The notes beneath the pieces are model-generated. The model ran no database searches and was not told the DNA's origin. It saw only the letters and a list, made by a program, of their open reading frames with translations. From Synechococcus sp. MU1643 (GTDB lineage Bacteria; Cyanobacteriota; Cyanobacteriia; PCC-6307; Cyanobiaceae): DNA of 64,000 nt. Below are positions 18,652-27,912 of the stretch, piece by piece. The translations under genes were made by a program, and so were the position numbers. Within the stretch, counting starts at the first letter, position 1. Each line of letters begins with the position of its first letter. The stretch spans positions 1-64,000 of the forward strand of contig NZ_VTKY01000004.1 in assembly GCF_020514095.1 (NCBI RefSeq). Reading direction: 5' to 3'.

Positions 18652-19460
18652 GCCAGCTCTCGGCTGCGTTCTGCAGCAGCGACAACCGCTTCGATCAAGG
18701 CGGAGCGCAGACCAATGCGTTCCAGCGCGCGGACGCCGGCAATCGTGGTGCCCCCTGGCGAGGTGACCATGTCCTTGAGCTGGGCAGGGTGCAAATCGCG
18801 ACGGTCCAGCAGCTCAGCCGTTCCAGCCAGGGTGCGATGGCTCAGCCGCAAGGCCAGGTCTCTGGGAAGACCGGCTGCAACAGCACCATCAGCCATGGCT
18901 TCCGCCACCAGGGCCACAAAGGCAGGGCCCGATGAGGTGAGGGCCAGGAAGGCATCGAGCTTGACTTCCGCCAGCTCCAGCACCTCGCCCACATCGGCGA
19001 ACAGCTGCCGCACCTGGTCACGTTGCCCTTCGTCGATCCCTTCCCCCCAGGCCAGAGCTGTCAAACCTGCTCCCACCAGCGCAGGGGTGTTGGGCACCGC
19101 CCGCACACAGCGATGACCGGGAAACAAATGCTGCAAACGCGCCAGAGACACCCCCGCCAACACGGAGATCAGCAGCGGTTGACCCACAACATGTGCCGCA
19201 GCTGCTGCAACAGCATCCAGTTGCTGCGGCTTCACCGCAAGCAGCTGAACCGGGGCCGTCCAGACCTGCTGAGCGAAAGGATCATCAGCGGCAACCAAAC
19301 CGATGCCCGCCGGCAAGGCCCTACTCCGTTGCTCGAGCGAGCCAGATCCTCCAACGACTGCCAACAGCCGATCGGCAGGAATGCGTCCACGCTCCAAAAG
19401 AGGCACCACAAGAGCCTGAGCCATACGACCCAGGCCGATCACACCGAAAGCGGGCTGCAC
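18648..19460 (-). CDS. proC: Pyrroline-5-carboxylate reductase (proline biosynthesis)
   Basis: The enzyme reduces pyrroline-5-carboxylate to proline with NAD(P)H. The 270-residue protein has a Rossmann start FGVIGLGRMAQALVVPLL, LAVKPQQLDAV, VRAVPNTPALVGAGLTAL and, near the C-terminus, LKDMVTSPGGTTIAGVRALE, which is the PROSITE-type P5CR signature. The start is GTG at 19460, 8 nt after the sepF stop on the same strand. The stop TAG overlaps the convergent cobI stop. Confidence 0.96.
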   Translation of the reverse strand: MQPAFGVIGLGRMAQALVVPLLERGRIPADRLLAVVGGSGSLEQRSRALPAGIGLVAADDPFAQQVWTAPVQLLAVKPQQLDAVAAAAAHVVGQPLLISVLAGVSLARLQHLFPGHRCVRAVPNTPALVGAGLTALAWGEGIDEGQRDQVRQLFADVGEVLELAEVKLDAFLALTSSGPAFVALVAEAMADGAVAAGLPRDLALRLSHRTLAGTAELLDRRDLHPAQLKDMVTSPGGTTIAGVRALERIGLRSALIEAVVAAAERSRELA

Positions 19461-19468
19461 GGGGCGCT

Positions 19469-20035
19469 TCAGAGTGCAGCTGCCCCCCAGGCAGGCGAGG
19501 GGGCGCTGGCGGATTCGTCAATATCCGCCACATCGGCCTCACGGCTCACGACCGTTGGAGCTGAGGCTTCGTCTTGACCGGTGTTGGTTACTGTGACGCA
19601 GCTGGGGGCGAACAGGAAGATGCTTTCGCCGACGCGCTCCTGGTGTCCATCGATCGCGAAGGTGCCACCAGCAACGAAATCAACAGCACGCTGCGCCTGA
19701 TCGGGCTCCATCATCGTGAGGTTGAGGATGACGGTCTTGCGTTCCCGCAGAGCCTGAATGGCCCTAGGCATTTCATCAAAGCTGCGGGGCTCCATCACAT
19801 TCACCTCGGACGCAGCATTGCTGATGCCGGGCATGCCGATCACGTTGGATCCAGGCAGATCACCACCGAGATCAAACGGGTTGGAGTCACCAATGGTTGC
19901 TAACGCACCACCATCAGCCTGCAGGGCGCGCTGATCCTGGTCGTCTTGCTCGTCGTCGTAAGCGAAATCATCCAATTCGCCATCGAGATAGTCATCGCCA
20001 GCGACGACGGCACGGAGACGGGAGATCAGCGACAC
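19469..20035 (-). CDS. sepF: Cell division protein SepF
   Basis: SepF (cyanobacterial Cdv2) binds FtsZ and bundles or anchors the Z ring. The 188-residue protein has a short N-terminal amphipathic stretch ([11 protein letters not shown]), an acidic disordered linker (about 14-75), and the conserved SepF domain (about 78-155) with [20 protein letters not shown], the hallmark helix-strand, and [20 protein letters not shown]. The Ala/Ser-rich tail is extra. The start is GTG at 20035. It lies between pipY and proC on one strand, a common cyanobacterial neighbourhood. Confidence 0.94.
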   Translation of the reverse strand: MSLISRLRAVVAGDDYLDGELDDFAYDDEQDDQDQRALQADGGALATIGDSNPFDLGGDLPGSNVIGMPGISNAASEVNVMEPRSFDEMPRAIQALRERKTVILNLTMMEPDQAQRAVDFVAGGTFAIDGHQERVGESIFLFAPSCVTVTNTGQDEASAPTVVSREADVADIDESASAPSPAWGAAAL

Positions 20036-20110
20036 CTTGGGATTCCTCTCGGTCTGAATGAGGTTCGAAAACCATGTCCCTGGATACCGTTTTCGCTGCG
20101 GCGGGGCAAG

Positions 20111-20773
20111 TCAATTCGCAGCGTCTGATGACACCAATCTCGGGCCGAACAGTGCCGAACCGATCCTGAGCCAGGTACTGCCCGCTGCAGCCGCCTCTTT
20201 CCAATCCGTGCTCATCCCCATCGAGCACTCCGCCAAAGCAAGCTGATCGGCCAAGGCACGGCAGTCGGAAAACAAGTGCTTGCGCTGCTCCACGGCCATG
20301 TCGAGCGGCGCCATGGTCATCAGACCCGAGACCCGTAAACCCGGCAGAGCCTGAAGGTCTGACCAAATGGTGCTTAGTTCATCGGCCGACAGCCCCCCCT
20401 TGCTGGGATCGGGGCGCAGTTTCACCTGCAGCAGAACGTCAGGCTGACGGGCCTCCTCCACAGCGATGCGCGACACCCGTTCAGCCAGCGACAGGGAATC
20501 CACCGAGTGAATGACATCAAAAGCCTTCACTACCGGCCGCACTTTGTTGCTCTGCAAGCGACCGATGAAATGCCAGCGCAAGTTCAGATCGATCAGCTCC
20601 TCTTGCTTCGGCAGAGCCTCCTGAACGCGGCTTTCCCCGAAATCAAACTGCCCAAGTTCAGCCACGCATCGCACAGCGGCTGCTGGGTGCCCTTTGCTGA
20701 CAGCCAGGAGCCTGGCGGAGGAAGGACGGTCGAGATTGAGCGCCTGCCACCGCGCAGCGAGTGAATCGGTCAA
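20111..20773 (-). CDS. pipY: PLP homeostasis protein PipY (YggS family)
   Basis: A 220-residue PLP-binding alanine-racemase-fold protein without racemase activity that helps balance intracellular PLP and amino acids. RLLAVSKGHPA contains the PLP lysine (Lys27); GESRVQEALPKQ and WHFIGRLQSNKV are the standard YggS motifs, and STWLRIGSALFG closes the site. The start appears to be TTG at 20773. It lies 4 nt after pipX, the operon that gave PipY its name in cyanobacteria, linking PLP control with nitrogen signalling. Confidence 0.94.
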   Translation of the reverse strand: MTDSLAARWQALNLDRPSSARLLAVSKGHPAAAVRCVAELGQFDFGESRVQEALPKQEELIDLNLRWHFIGRLQSNKVRPVVKAFDVIHSVDSLSLAERVSRIAVEEARQPDVLLQVKLRPDPSKGGLSADELSTIWSDLQALPGLRVSGLMTMAPLDMAVEQRKHLFSDCRALADQLALAECSMGMSTDWKEAAAAGSTWLRIGSALFGPRLVSSDAAN

Positions 20774-20777
20774 GGGT

Positions 20778-21044
20778 TCAGATGAACGTCTGATCGAACA
20801 GCTGAGTCCAGGAGTCCAGATCCTCTAACCCATTCCGCCGGCAGCGGCCCAGGTGCACCTCAGCGTGGTGACGCGCGTCTCCGTAGGGAATCACCTCGAA
20901 TTGGGCGCCACGGGGCTGGAGCGTCACCAGGAAGAACATGCGCTGGGCATACAGCGTGGCGTACACGTCACGGCCTTCTCCAGCCGGAGCCACCCTGTAG
21001 AGCATCCCGAAGGTGGGGTGATTCAGATATCGCTCGGACGCCAT
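20778..21044 (-). CDS. pipX: PipX, co-activator of NtcA and partner of PII
   Basis: An 88-residue cyanobacteria-specific protein that swaps between the PII signal protein and the nitrogen regulator NtcA, according to 2-oxoglutarate and ATP/ADP. ERYLNHPTFGMLYRV, TLYAQRMFFLV and the C-terminal two-helix tail ending LFDQTFI match PipX along its whole length. The start ATG is at 21044. It precedes pipY by 4 nt and follows an EcfT-type gene by 14 nt on the same strand. Confidence 0.95.
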   Translation of the reverse strand: MASERYLNHPTFGMLYRVAPAGEGRDVYATLYAQRMFFLVTLQPRGAQFEVIPYGDARHHAEVHLGRCRRNGLEDLDSWTQLFDQTFI

Positions 21045-21058
21045 GCCCTAATCGATTG

Positions 21059-21967
21059 TCACAGAGCACCGTACTGACCCCGAAGCCCGATCACCAACAC
21101 CAGAGCGATTATCGCCAGGCCATTCAGCAGGGGAGCAGGACGATCGGGAGGCATACGGAAGTACGAAGGACCAAGAATTCGACCACCACGGGCGACTAGA
21201 GCATCGGCTCCCTGCTCAGCTCTGAGAAGGATGTTGGCGAGCAGCCGCTCTCCGACGGCCAGCACCAAACCGAAACCGGCCTTGAACCCCAACTGGCGCA
21301 GGTTGACGGCACGGCTGGCGAGGGAACGGAGCAGATTCTGGAGCTCCTCCTGAACCAGAGGCAGGAAACGAAGCGCCAGCAGCAGTTGAAACCCCAGCCG
21401 TTCCACCGGACACCCCAACCACTTCAACGGAGCCAGGTACCAACTGAGGGCCCAGACCAGATCCTCTGGAGGGGTCGTGATCAGCATCAAATTGACGCTG
21501 TGAATCACGGTGAAGATCAAGGTCGACGTTCGCAGCCCCAGCACCGCCGAGGCTCGATCCACCACCAGAGGGCCCAGCTGGAGACCACCCAACTGCAGGG
21601 GGCCGAGACGCAGAAGGTCCCAGGCGGGACCTTCCGTCTCGAGCCCCGGAAGCTCGGCCGGATTGCGCAGAGGGAAGGCCGCAGGGGGATCCACAGCAGG
21701 CAACAACATCGACAACAGGCCCACCACAAGTGCCAAGGCCGTCAACAACAGAACAGACCGCCACCACAGCGAGCGGGCCAGACCACTGCCGAGGGTGATC
21801 AGCACCAGAGCCACCACCAGACCAACGCGCCAAAAAGGTCCTGCCAGTACAGGCGTGAGTAGAAACACAAGGGACCAGGCCAGCTTCAGCCGAGGGTCCA
21901 AGCGCCGAAGCCAACCGGTGGAGCCATCGACGTATTGGCCTATGGGGACCTGGCGCAACCAGTCCAT
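21059..21967 (-). CDS. EcfT/CbiQ-type energy-coupling transporter membrane subunit
   Basis: A 302-residue protein with five or six hydrophobic segments and the two Ala-Arg-Gly-like coupling motifs of EcfT proteins. Its start IGQYVDGSTGWLRRLDPRLKLAWSL is diagnostic for the CbiQ/EcfT family, and ADALVARGG near the C-terminus is one coupling motif. Such proteins join a substrate-binding S component to ATPases. Neither an S component nor an EcfA ATPase is nearby, so the substrate (cobalt, biotin or another vitamin) is unknown. It is 3 nt from der, so they are probably co-transcribed. Confidence 0.88.
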   Translation of the reverse strand: MDWLRQVPIGQYVDGSTGWLRRLDPRLKLAWSLVFLLTPVLAGPFWRVGLVVALVLITLGSGLARSLWWRSVLLLTALALVVGLLSMLLPAVDPPAAFPLRNPAELPGLETEGPAWDLLRLGPLQLGGLQLGPLVVDRASAVLGLRTSTLIFTVIHSVNLMLITTPPEDLVWALSWYLAPLKWLGCPVERLGFQLLLALRFLPLVQEELQNLLRSLASRAVNLRQLGFKAGFGLVLAVGERLLANILLRAEQGADALVARGGRILGPSYFRMPPDRPAPLLNGLAIIALVLVIGLRGQYGAL

Positions 21968-21970
21968 GGC

Positions 21971-23338
21971 TCAGCTTTTGCGACTCTGCTGACGGGCCAG
22001 GTCGCGCTCGGCATCACGCTGCTGCTTGCCCCGCCAGAACAGGCGCAGCGGGCTGCCATCGAAGCCGAGACCCTCGCGGATCTGGCGCTCGACATAGCGC
22101 CGATAGGTCTCTCCGAACAATTTGGGATCGTTGACAAACAGAGTGAAGCTGGGGGGCCGGCTGGCCACCTGGGTGCCGTAGTACAGCTTTCCCTGGCGGC
22201 CACCACGGGTGGTGGGGGGACTGCGCCAACTCAGCGCTTCCTTCAGCACCTCATTCACGACAGATGTCGTAACGCGGCGGCGGTGCTGCTCAACGGCCAA
22301 GGCGGCCAAAGCAAAGATGCTCTCCACACGCTGGCCCGTGAGCGCCGAGGTGAACAGCATCGGGGCCCAATCAAGGAAATAGAGCTTGGAGCGCAGCTCC
22401 TTTTCCATCGCCGTCATGGTGTGGCTGTCTTTTTCCACCGCGTCCCATTTGTTGACGACCACCACGCAGGCACGGCCGTCCTCTTCAATGCGGCCCGCCA
22501 GGCGCTGATCCTGCTCGGTCACCCCATCGAGGGCATCGATTACTAGGACACAGACATCACTGCGTTCAATGGCCTTGAAACTGCGGTTGATGCCGAAGAA
22601 TTCCGGGCCATAGTTGACGCTGCGACGCCTGCGGATACCCGCCGTGTCCACCAGGCGCCAAGGACGATTCTCACGAATAATGCTGGTGTCAATCGTGTCG
22701 CGAGTGGTGCCTCGGATCGGGCTGACAATTGCCCGCTGCTCACCGCAGATGGCATTCAGAAGACTGGATTTCCCGACATTCGGCCGTCCGATGATGGACA
22801 TCTGAATCGGCTCCTCCTCGTCACCTTCCTGATCCTTCGGAGGCAAAAAGGTAAGCACCTGATCTAGCAATTCTCCGGTGCCGGCTCCGTGGATGGCCGA
22901 GATCGGATGGGGTTCACCCAGGCCAAGACCCCAGAATTCACCAGCCATCGCCAGGCCCTGTTCCGGCGACTCACACTTGTTCACCGCCAGAAGCTTGGGA
23001 CAGCGGTGACTGCGCAGAAATTCAGCGATGGATTCGTCAGCGGCCGTGAGCCCCTGCTGACCATCCACGATCACCAGAGCCACACTGGCTTCCTCGAGCG
23101 CAAGAGCCGCCTGCTCCCGGATCTCCGGCAGAAACTCACTGTCGTCGTCGAACACCAGCCCACCGGTGTCAACGACCTTGAATTCGCGATCGCCCCAATA
23201 ACCATCCTGGTAAGTGCGATCACGCGTCACACCAGGCTGATCGTGAACGATGGCTTCGCGGCTGCGGCACAACCGGTTCACCAAGGTCGACTTACCGACA
23301 TTGGGGCGTCCGATGATTGCGACGACGGGACGCGCCAA
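21971..23338 (-). CDS. der: Ribosome assembly GTPase Der (EngA)
   Basis: Der has two tandem GTPase domains and a KH-like C-terminus and assists 50S subunit assembly. The 455-residue protein has a first P-loop [16 protein letters not shown] with DTGG and NKCE, and a second P-loop [16 protein letters not shown] with [11 protein letters not shown] and NKWD. The C-terminal KH-like domain runs from about 355. The start is TTG at 23338. It heads a minus-strand run der-ecfT-pipX-pipY-sepF-proC with tight spacing. Confidence 0.97.
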   Translation of the reverse strand: MARPVVAIIGRPNVGKSTLVNRLCRSREAIVHDQPGVTRDRTYQDGYWGDREFKVVDTGGLVFDDDSEFLPEIREQAALALEEASVALVIVDGQQGLTAADESIAEFLRSHRCPKLLAVNKCESPEQGLAMAGEFWGLGLGEPHPISAIHGAGTGELLDQVLTFLPPKDQEGDEEEPIQMSIIGRPNVGKSSLLNAICGEQRAIVSPIRGTTRDTIDTSIIRENRPWRLVDTAGIRRRRSVNYGPEFFGINRSFKAIERSDVCVLVIDALDGVTEQDQRLAGRIEEDGRACVVVVNKWDAVEKDSHTMTAMEKELRSKLYFLDWAPMLFTSALTGQRVESIFALAALAVEQHRRRVTTSVVNEVLKEALSWRSPPTTRGGRQGKLYYGTQVASRPPSFTLFVNDPKLFGETYRRYVERQIREGLGFDGSPLRLFWRGKQQRDAERDLARQQSRKS

Positions 23339-23468
23339 GGGTCTGCTCAGGCCAATCTTTCACCCTACAGAGACGTCATAAACCCACTGCAGATCCGAAA
23401 TTCTTTCGGAGGGAGACAAATGAGTCTCAACTGAGACGACTAGGGCGGGTTCAGTGTGATCCCTCGCC

Positions 23469-23852
23469 ATGCTCGAGCTCGTTGCCAGTCTTGTGGTCGG
23501 CCTTTACGACCAACGCCTGACCGTTTACAACAGCGACCAGGAAGTGGTCCGAGTGATTCCAGTCAGCACCGGCAAGGCCTCAACGCCAACACCAATCTTC
23601 TACAGCAAGGTCTATACGAAGTACCGCTCCAAAACGATGTTTGGACGCACCTACACCGTTCCAGGGGTGCCGTTCACGATGTGCGTCAGTGAGAATGAGG
23701 CCATCTGCCTGCACGCCGCCCCCTGGCAGGAGAACGCGTAGCAACCCTTCGGCGTGCCACGCAGCCATGGCTGTGTACTCATGCCGATGAACCACGCCCG
23801 TTGGTTGTTCCACAACACCCCGAAAGGCACACCCATCACGATTCAGGCCTGA
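23469..23852 (+). pseudogene. L,D-transpeptidase (YkuD) gene interrupted by an in-frame TAG
   Basis: The frame from ATG 23469 runs 90 codons to TAG at 23739-23741. It then stays open in the same frame for 36 codons to TGA at 23850-23852. The first part holds the YkuD start (LYDQRLTVYNSDQEVV...VSTGK) and VPGVPFTMCV. The second part holds the catalytic PRSHGCVLM. The TAG therefore removes the active site. The residue after the catalytic Cys-Val, normally Arg (HGCVR), is Leu here, a second sign of decay. It is best read as a nonsense-disabled L,D-transpeptidase, with readthrough or sequencing error as alternatives. It ends 1 nt before the convergent DUF1823 gene. Confidence 0.75.
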
Positions 23853-23853
23853 G

Positions 23854-24300
23854 TCAGCCCACCGGCAGATCACCGGGGTGCCCCTGCACCGGATCGGCAG
23901 GAGGCGGAAGCTCCGGGCCCAAGGGCCCCTGCTCCGGCAGGGGTTCTCCTAGTTGTGCCAGCCAGGCCAGCAACCAGTTCACCGCCGTGGCTCGCCGGGT
24001 GCGGCGGGGATACAACTCACCGATCCGGTACCCCGCGAAGTTGAGCTGTTGCTTGAGCAGCTGCTTGTGTTCTTTGGGAACCGAGCGGGTCAGACGAACC
24101 GACGCCGGACGCTCGGCGATCAACTCGGGAGCCTGGGGGAAGGCCTCCGCCCAATCCGGTGGTGTGTCGGGGCCGCTGCACCACTGCGGTTCGGCAGGCC
24201 TATAGCCCAAACGTTCCCAAACCCTTTCGCAGACAAAGCGATCGCTGCAGCGGTCTTCGAGGATCTGAATCAGCAACGAACGACTCAGCGGCCAGGGCAT
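23854..24300 (-). CDS. DUF1823 family protein
   Basis: A 148-residue soluble protein restricted to cyanobacteria and plastid lineages, of unknown function. The recognisable core is ASVRLTRSVPKEHKQLLKQQ followed by LNFAGYRIGELYPRRTRRAT and AVNWLL. The tail is rich in Pro and Gly. I place the start at ATG 24300 (MPWPLSRSLL), because homologues begin near that motif; an ATG seven codons upstream (24321) is possible. It diverges from the dus gene with a 27-nt gap. Confidence 0.8.
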   Translation of the reverse strand: MPWPLSRSLLIQILEDRCSDRFVCERVWERLGYRPAEPQWCSGPDTPPDWAEAFPQAPELIAERPASVRLTRSVPKEHKQLLKQQLNFAGYRIGELYPRRTRRATAVNWLLAWLAQLGEPLPEQGPLGPELPPPADPVQGHPGDLPVG

Positions 24301-24327
24301 GTCGATTGCGTTGTGCAGCATGGACCC

Positions 24328-25332
24328 ATGATTGCTTTATCGCCCCTGCAGCTTCCCGGCAACGGAACCGCGCGTGAGCTGCGCTGCCGCGTTCTGCAAT
24401 CACCGCTGGCAGGGGTGAGCGATCGGGTGTTTCGCGGCCTGGTTCGACGTTGGGCGCCTGATGCCCTGCTGTTCACCGAAATGGTGAATGCCACCAGCCT
24501 TGGAATGGGGCATGGGCTCTGCAAGGTGGAGTCGCTCGCCGAAGAATCCGGCCCAATCGGCGTGCAGTTGTTCGACCATCGCCCCCAGGCCATGGCCGAT
24601 GCAGCACGACGGGCTGAAGCCAGTGGTGCCTTTCTGATCGACATCAACATGGGCTGCCCTGTGCGGAAGATTGCCCGCAAAGGGGGCGGTTCCGGGTTGA
24701 TCCGTGATCCCGAACTGGCCATTCAGATCGTGGAAGCGGTGGCGGGTGCCGTGGCAGTGCCCGTCACGGTGAAAACACGCCTGGGTTGGTGTGGCACTGA
24801 TACCGATCCCGTGCACTGGTGCCAACAGCTGGAACAAGCAGGAGCACAACTGCTCACGCTGCATGGACGAACCCGCGAGCAGGGTTTCAAGGGCGCTGCG
24901 GACTGGACCGCAATTACCAAAGTCCGAGAAGCCCTCACGATCCCCCTGATCGCGAACGGCGACATCCACAACCCCGACGAGGCCCTGCGCTGCCTGAATC
25001 AGACTGGCGCAGCAGGGGTGATGGTGGGTCGAGGCACCATGGGAGCCCCATGGCTGGTGGGACAGATCGACGCCGCCCTGGCCGGTCGTGCGATCCCTGC
25101 CACACCCAACCCATCAGCACGGCTTGCACTGGCCCGGGATCAACTGGACGGTCTGGTGGAGGATCGCGGAGACCATGGGCTGCTGATCGCCCGCAAACAC
25201 ATGGGCTGGACATGCACGGGCTTCCCCGGCGCCTCGCGACTGCGTAGTGACCTCATGCGAGCCCCCACGCCCGCCCAGGCCAGGGAGCTGCTGACGCAGC
25301 AGATCGACGCCCTTGCCGCCTCCGCGGAATAA
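24328..25332 (+). CDS. dus: tRNA-dihydrouridine synthase
   Basis: An FMN-dependent enzyme that reduces uridines in the tRNA D-loop. The 334-residue TIM-barrel protein has LQSPLAGVSDRVFRGLVRR at the N-terminus, DINMGCPVRKIARKGGGSGL with the catalytic Cys, TLHGRTREQGFKGAADW, and GVMVGRGTMGAPWL for phosphate binding. The subfamily (DusA, B or C type) is not clear by eye. The start ATG is at 24328; an overlapping ATG 7 nt earlier is in another frame and stops at once. It is followed by 122 nt with a short inverted repeat before rfbA. Confidence 0.93.
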   Translation: MIALSPLQLPGNGTARELRCRVLQSPLAGVSDRVFRGLVRRWAPDALLFTEMVNATSLGMGHGLCKVESLAEESGPIGVQLFDHRPQAMADAARRAEASGAFLIDINMGCPVRKIARKGGGSGLIRDPELAIQIVEAVAGAVAVPVTVKTRLGWCGTDTDPVHWCQQLEQAGAQLLTLHGRTREQGFKGAADWTAITKVREALTIPLIANGDIHNPDEALRCLNQTGAAGVMVGRGTMGAPWLVGQIDAALAGRAIPATPNPSARLALARDQLDGLVEDRGDHGLLIARKHMGWTCTGFPGASRLRSDLMRAPTPAQARELLTQQIDALAASAE

Positions 25333-25454
25333 CAAGTGCAGACCACTCCACAGAGGAGTGATCTGTTATGGCGGCTTTGCTATCGGCTGAAATGAAGTGG
25401 TCGCAAGGGGTCTCATGCTGTAATGGCGCCGACTTCACGCCGGTGAGCCAGCCG

Positions 25455-26393
25455 ATGAGCACCGCATCCAAGCGACGGGGAATCATCCTGGCTGGCGGGA
25501 GTGGCACACGGCTGCATCCGATCACCCAGGCCGTCAGCAAACAGCTGCTACCGGTTTACGACAAGCCGATGGTTTATTACCCGCTCAGCACCCTGATGCT
25601 GGCCGGGATCCGTGAGGTGCTGATCATCACGACCCCTCACGACCGGGAGTCTTTCCAGCGCTTGCTCGGCGACGGCCGCTGCTGGGGCATGACGATCGAG
25701 TACGCCGTGCAGCCGAGCCCGGACGGTTTAGCCCAGGCGTTTCTGATTGGTGCCGACTTCCTGGCGGGCCACCCGGCTGCACTGGTGCTGGGAGACAACC
25801 TGTTCCATGGGCACGATCTGGTGCCCCAGCTGGTGAACAGCAACGCTCAAGCCCAAGGGGCGACGGTGTTTGCCTACCCCGTCAGTGATCCCGAGCGTTA
25901 TGGCGTGGCCGAATTCGATGCTCATGGCCGCGTGCTGAGCCTGGAGGAAAAACCTCAGAAGCCCAAGAGCCGCTACGCCGTTACGGGGCTGTACTTCTAC
26001 GACGACAGCGTCGTGGAACGGGCCCGCCAGGTGAAGCCTTCAGCGCGTGGCGAGCTGGAGATAACCGATCTCAATCAGATGTATCTGAATGAAGGGGTGC
26101 TGCGGGTGGAATTGATGGGTCGTGGCATGGCCTGGCTAGATACCGGCACCTGCGATTCCCTCAACGATGCCGGCAGCTACATCCGCACGCTCGAACATCG
26201 CCAGGGGCTGAAGGTGGGCTGCCCGGAGGAGGTGGCTTGGCGCCAGGGCTGGATCACAGCAGAACAGCTGAGTGAGCTGGCGCAGCCCCTTAAGAAGAGT
26301 GGCTACGGCTCCTATCTCCTGCAAATGCTCGAGGAGAGCGTGAGCGATCACGCGGCCCTGCAATCCAGCCTGGAGGTGAGACATGCAGCTTGA
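25455..26393 (+). CDS. rfbA: Glucose-1-phosphate thymidylyltransferase
   Basis: This is the first step of dTDP-L-rhamnose synthesis, making dTDP-glucose. The 312-residue protein has [21 protein letters not shown] (nucleotide-binding), [18 protein letters not shown], and a [10 protein letters not shown] motif typical of RmlA. I set the start at ATG 25455. The frame is open 29 codons further upstream to 25368, but that extension has no family counterpart. The C-terminal codons overlap rfbC by 11 nt. Together with rfbC, rfbD and rfbB this makes a complete rhamnose pathway for cell-surface polysaccharide. Confidence 0.96.
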   Translation: MSTASKRRGIILAGGSGTRLHPITQAVSKQLLPVYDKPMVYYPLSTLMLAGIREVLIITTPHDRESFQRLLGDGRCWGMTIEYAVQPSPDGLAQAFLIGADFLAGHPAALVLGDNLFHGHDLVPQLVNSNAQAQGATVFAYPVSDPERYGVAEFDAHGRVLSLEEKPQKPKSRYAVTGLYFYDDSVVERARQVKPSARGELEITDLNQMYLNEGVLRVELMGRGMAWLDTGTCDSLNDAGSYIRTLEHRQGLKVGCPEEVAWRQGWITAEQLSELAQPLKKSGYGSYLLQMLEESVSDHAALQSSLEVRHAA

Positions 26394-26973
26394 ACAACTC
26401 AACACACCGTCCGGCGCGGTGATTCAGGGTCCCCTGCTGATCACGCCCCAGGCCTTCGGCGATGACCGTGGCTGGTTTTACGAAAGCTGGAACCAACGCA
26501 AATTCGATGAAGCCGTCGGCGAATCGGTACTGTTCTCCCAAGACAACCACTCCCGCTCGATCCAAGGCGTGCTGCGGGGACTCCACTACCAGCTCGCACC
26601 GGAACCCCAGGCCAAGCTGGTGCATGCCACGGTCGGAGCGATTTACGACGTTGCTGTCGACATCCGACGCAACTCACCAACATTTGGCGCCTGGGTCGGC
26701 ACCGAACTGAGTGCCGAGAACAAATGCCAGCTTTGGATTCCTGAGGGCTTCGCCCACGGCTTCCTCACCCTCAGCGAGGTTGCGGAGGTGCAATACAAGG
26801 CGCGAGGGTTCTGGAACAAATCCTGTGAACGTGCCATCGTCTGGAATGATTCAGATCTGGCCATTGCCTGGCCGATCGATCGGCTGCAGGGCGCCGAGGT
26901 GAACCTCTCGGACAAAGATGCCGAAGCAGCAGGGTTCAAAGCCGCTGAGGTGGCTGGAGACGTTTTCCCATGA
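26383..26973 (+). CDS. rfbC: dTDP-4-dehydrorhamnose 3,5-epimerase
   Basis: The third step of dTDP-rhamnose synthesis. The 196-residue cupin has the active-site [10 protein letters not shown] (catalytic His) and [17 protein letters not shown] and [11 protein letters not shown] motifs. The length is typical (about 180-190). The ATG at 26383 lies inside the 3' end of rfbA (11-nt overlap), and the TGA overlaps the rfbD start as ATGA, indicating translational coupling. Confidence 0.96.
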   Translation: MQLEQLNTPSGAVIQGPLLITPQAFGDDRGWFYESWNQRKFDEAVGESVLFSQDNHSRSIQGVLRGLHYQLAPEPQAKLVHATVGAIYDVAVDIRRNSPTFGAWVGTELSAENKCQLWIPEGFAHGFLTLSEVAEVQYKARGFWNKSCERAIVWNDSDLAIAWPIDRLQGAEVNLSDKDAEAAGFKAAEVAGDVFP

Positions 26974-27854
26974 AGGTGCTGCTCACCGGAGCTGGCGGTC
27001 AGCTGGGCCAGGCTCTGATCGCTTCCGCCCCTGAGGGAATCGAGCTGGTGGCCACCAGCCGTCAGCAGCTTGAACTGGCTGACCCTGCAGCCTGCAGCGG
27101 CGCCGTGGAACAGCACCAACCCGACTGGGTGCTCAACGCCGGTGCTTACACAGCAGTGGACAAGGCCGAGTCGGAGCCCAAGCTGGCCCACGCAGTGAAT
27201 GCCGGGGCACCGGAGGCTTTTGCCCGTGCTCTTGATCAACAAGGGGGACGCCTGCTCCAGATCAGCACCGACTTCGTCTTCAACGGAACCCAGGGCACGC
27301 CGTATCATCCCGAGCAGGCCCGTGACCCTCTTGGTGTTTATGGCGCCAGCAAAGCTGCTGGAGAAGCAGCGGTCCAAACGATTTTTGGAGCAAGAGGCCG
27401 GGGCCTGATTCTGCGCACCAGCTGGGTGATCGGGCCCGTGGGCAAGAACTTTGCCCTCACCATGCTCCGCCTCCATCGCGAACGGGATCAACTGGGTGTT
27501 GTCGCCGATCAAGTGGGCTGTCCCACCAGCACCCTCAACCTCGCTCAAGCCTGTTGGCAAACCCTTCAGATCGCTGGTAAGCGCGAGTTGCCAGCTGTTA
27601 TGCACTGGAGTGATGCCGGAGCCGCCAGCTGGTACGACGTGGCGATGGCCGTTGGCCAAATCGGTGCTGACTTGGGGCTCATCGACACTCCCGCAGCCGT
27701 TCAACCGATCACAACAGCGGAATACCCGACGCCTGCTGAACGGCCGGCTTATTCCCTTCTGGACTGCACCGCCACCCGAGAAGCCCTGGACCTCAACGGC
27801 GAGCACTGGCAGCTAGCTCTGCAGGCTGTGTTGCAGCAAGCCAAAACGCCATGA
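26970..27854 (+). CDS. rfbD: dTDP-4-dehydrorhamnose reductase
   Basis: The last step, producing dTDP-L-rhamnose with NAD(P)H. The 294-residue short-chain-dehydrogenase-type protein begins [16 protein letters not shown] (Rossmann loop), carries NAGAYTAVDKAESE, STDFVFNG and the catalytic YGASKAAGE (Tyr-x3-Lys). The ATG at 26970 overlaps the rfbC stop by 4 nt. The tail is ordinary. A 58-nt gap separates it from rfbB. Confidence 0.96.
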   Translation: MKVLLTGAGGQLGQALIASAPEGIELVATSRQQLELADPAACSGAVEQHQPDWVLNAGAYTAVDKAESEPKLAHAVNAGAPEAFARALDQQGGRLLQISTDFVFNGTQGTPYHPEQARDPLGVYGASKAAGEAAVQTIFGARGRGLILRTSWVIGPVGKNFALTMLRLHRERDQLGVVADQVGCPTSTLNLAQACWQTLQIAGKRELPAVMHWSDAGAASWYDVAMAVGQIGADLGLIDTPAAVQPITTAEYPTPAERPAYSLLDCTATREALDLNGEHWQLALQAVLQQAKTP

Positions 27855-27912
27855 AGGGCCACTGAGTTCAACGCGCCAACCCCAAACAACGCCCCACCCC
27901 AAGCTCTCACCA

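Noticed and set aside
25368-25454. A possible 29-codon N-terminal extension of rfbA
   Set aside because: RmlA proteins begin near the LAGGSGTRL motif; the extra residues have no counterpart, so ATG 25455 is preferred.
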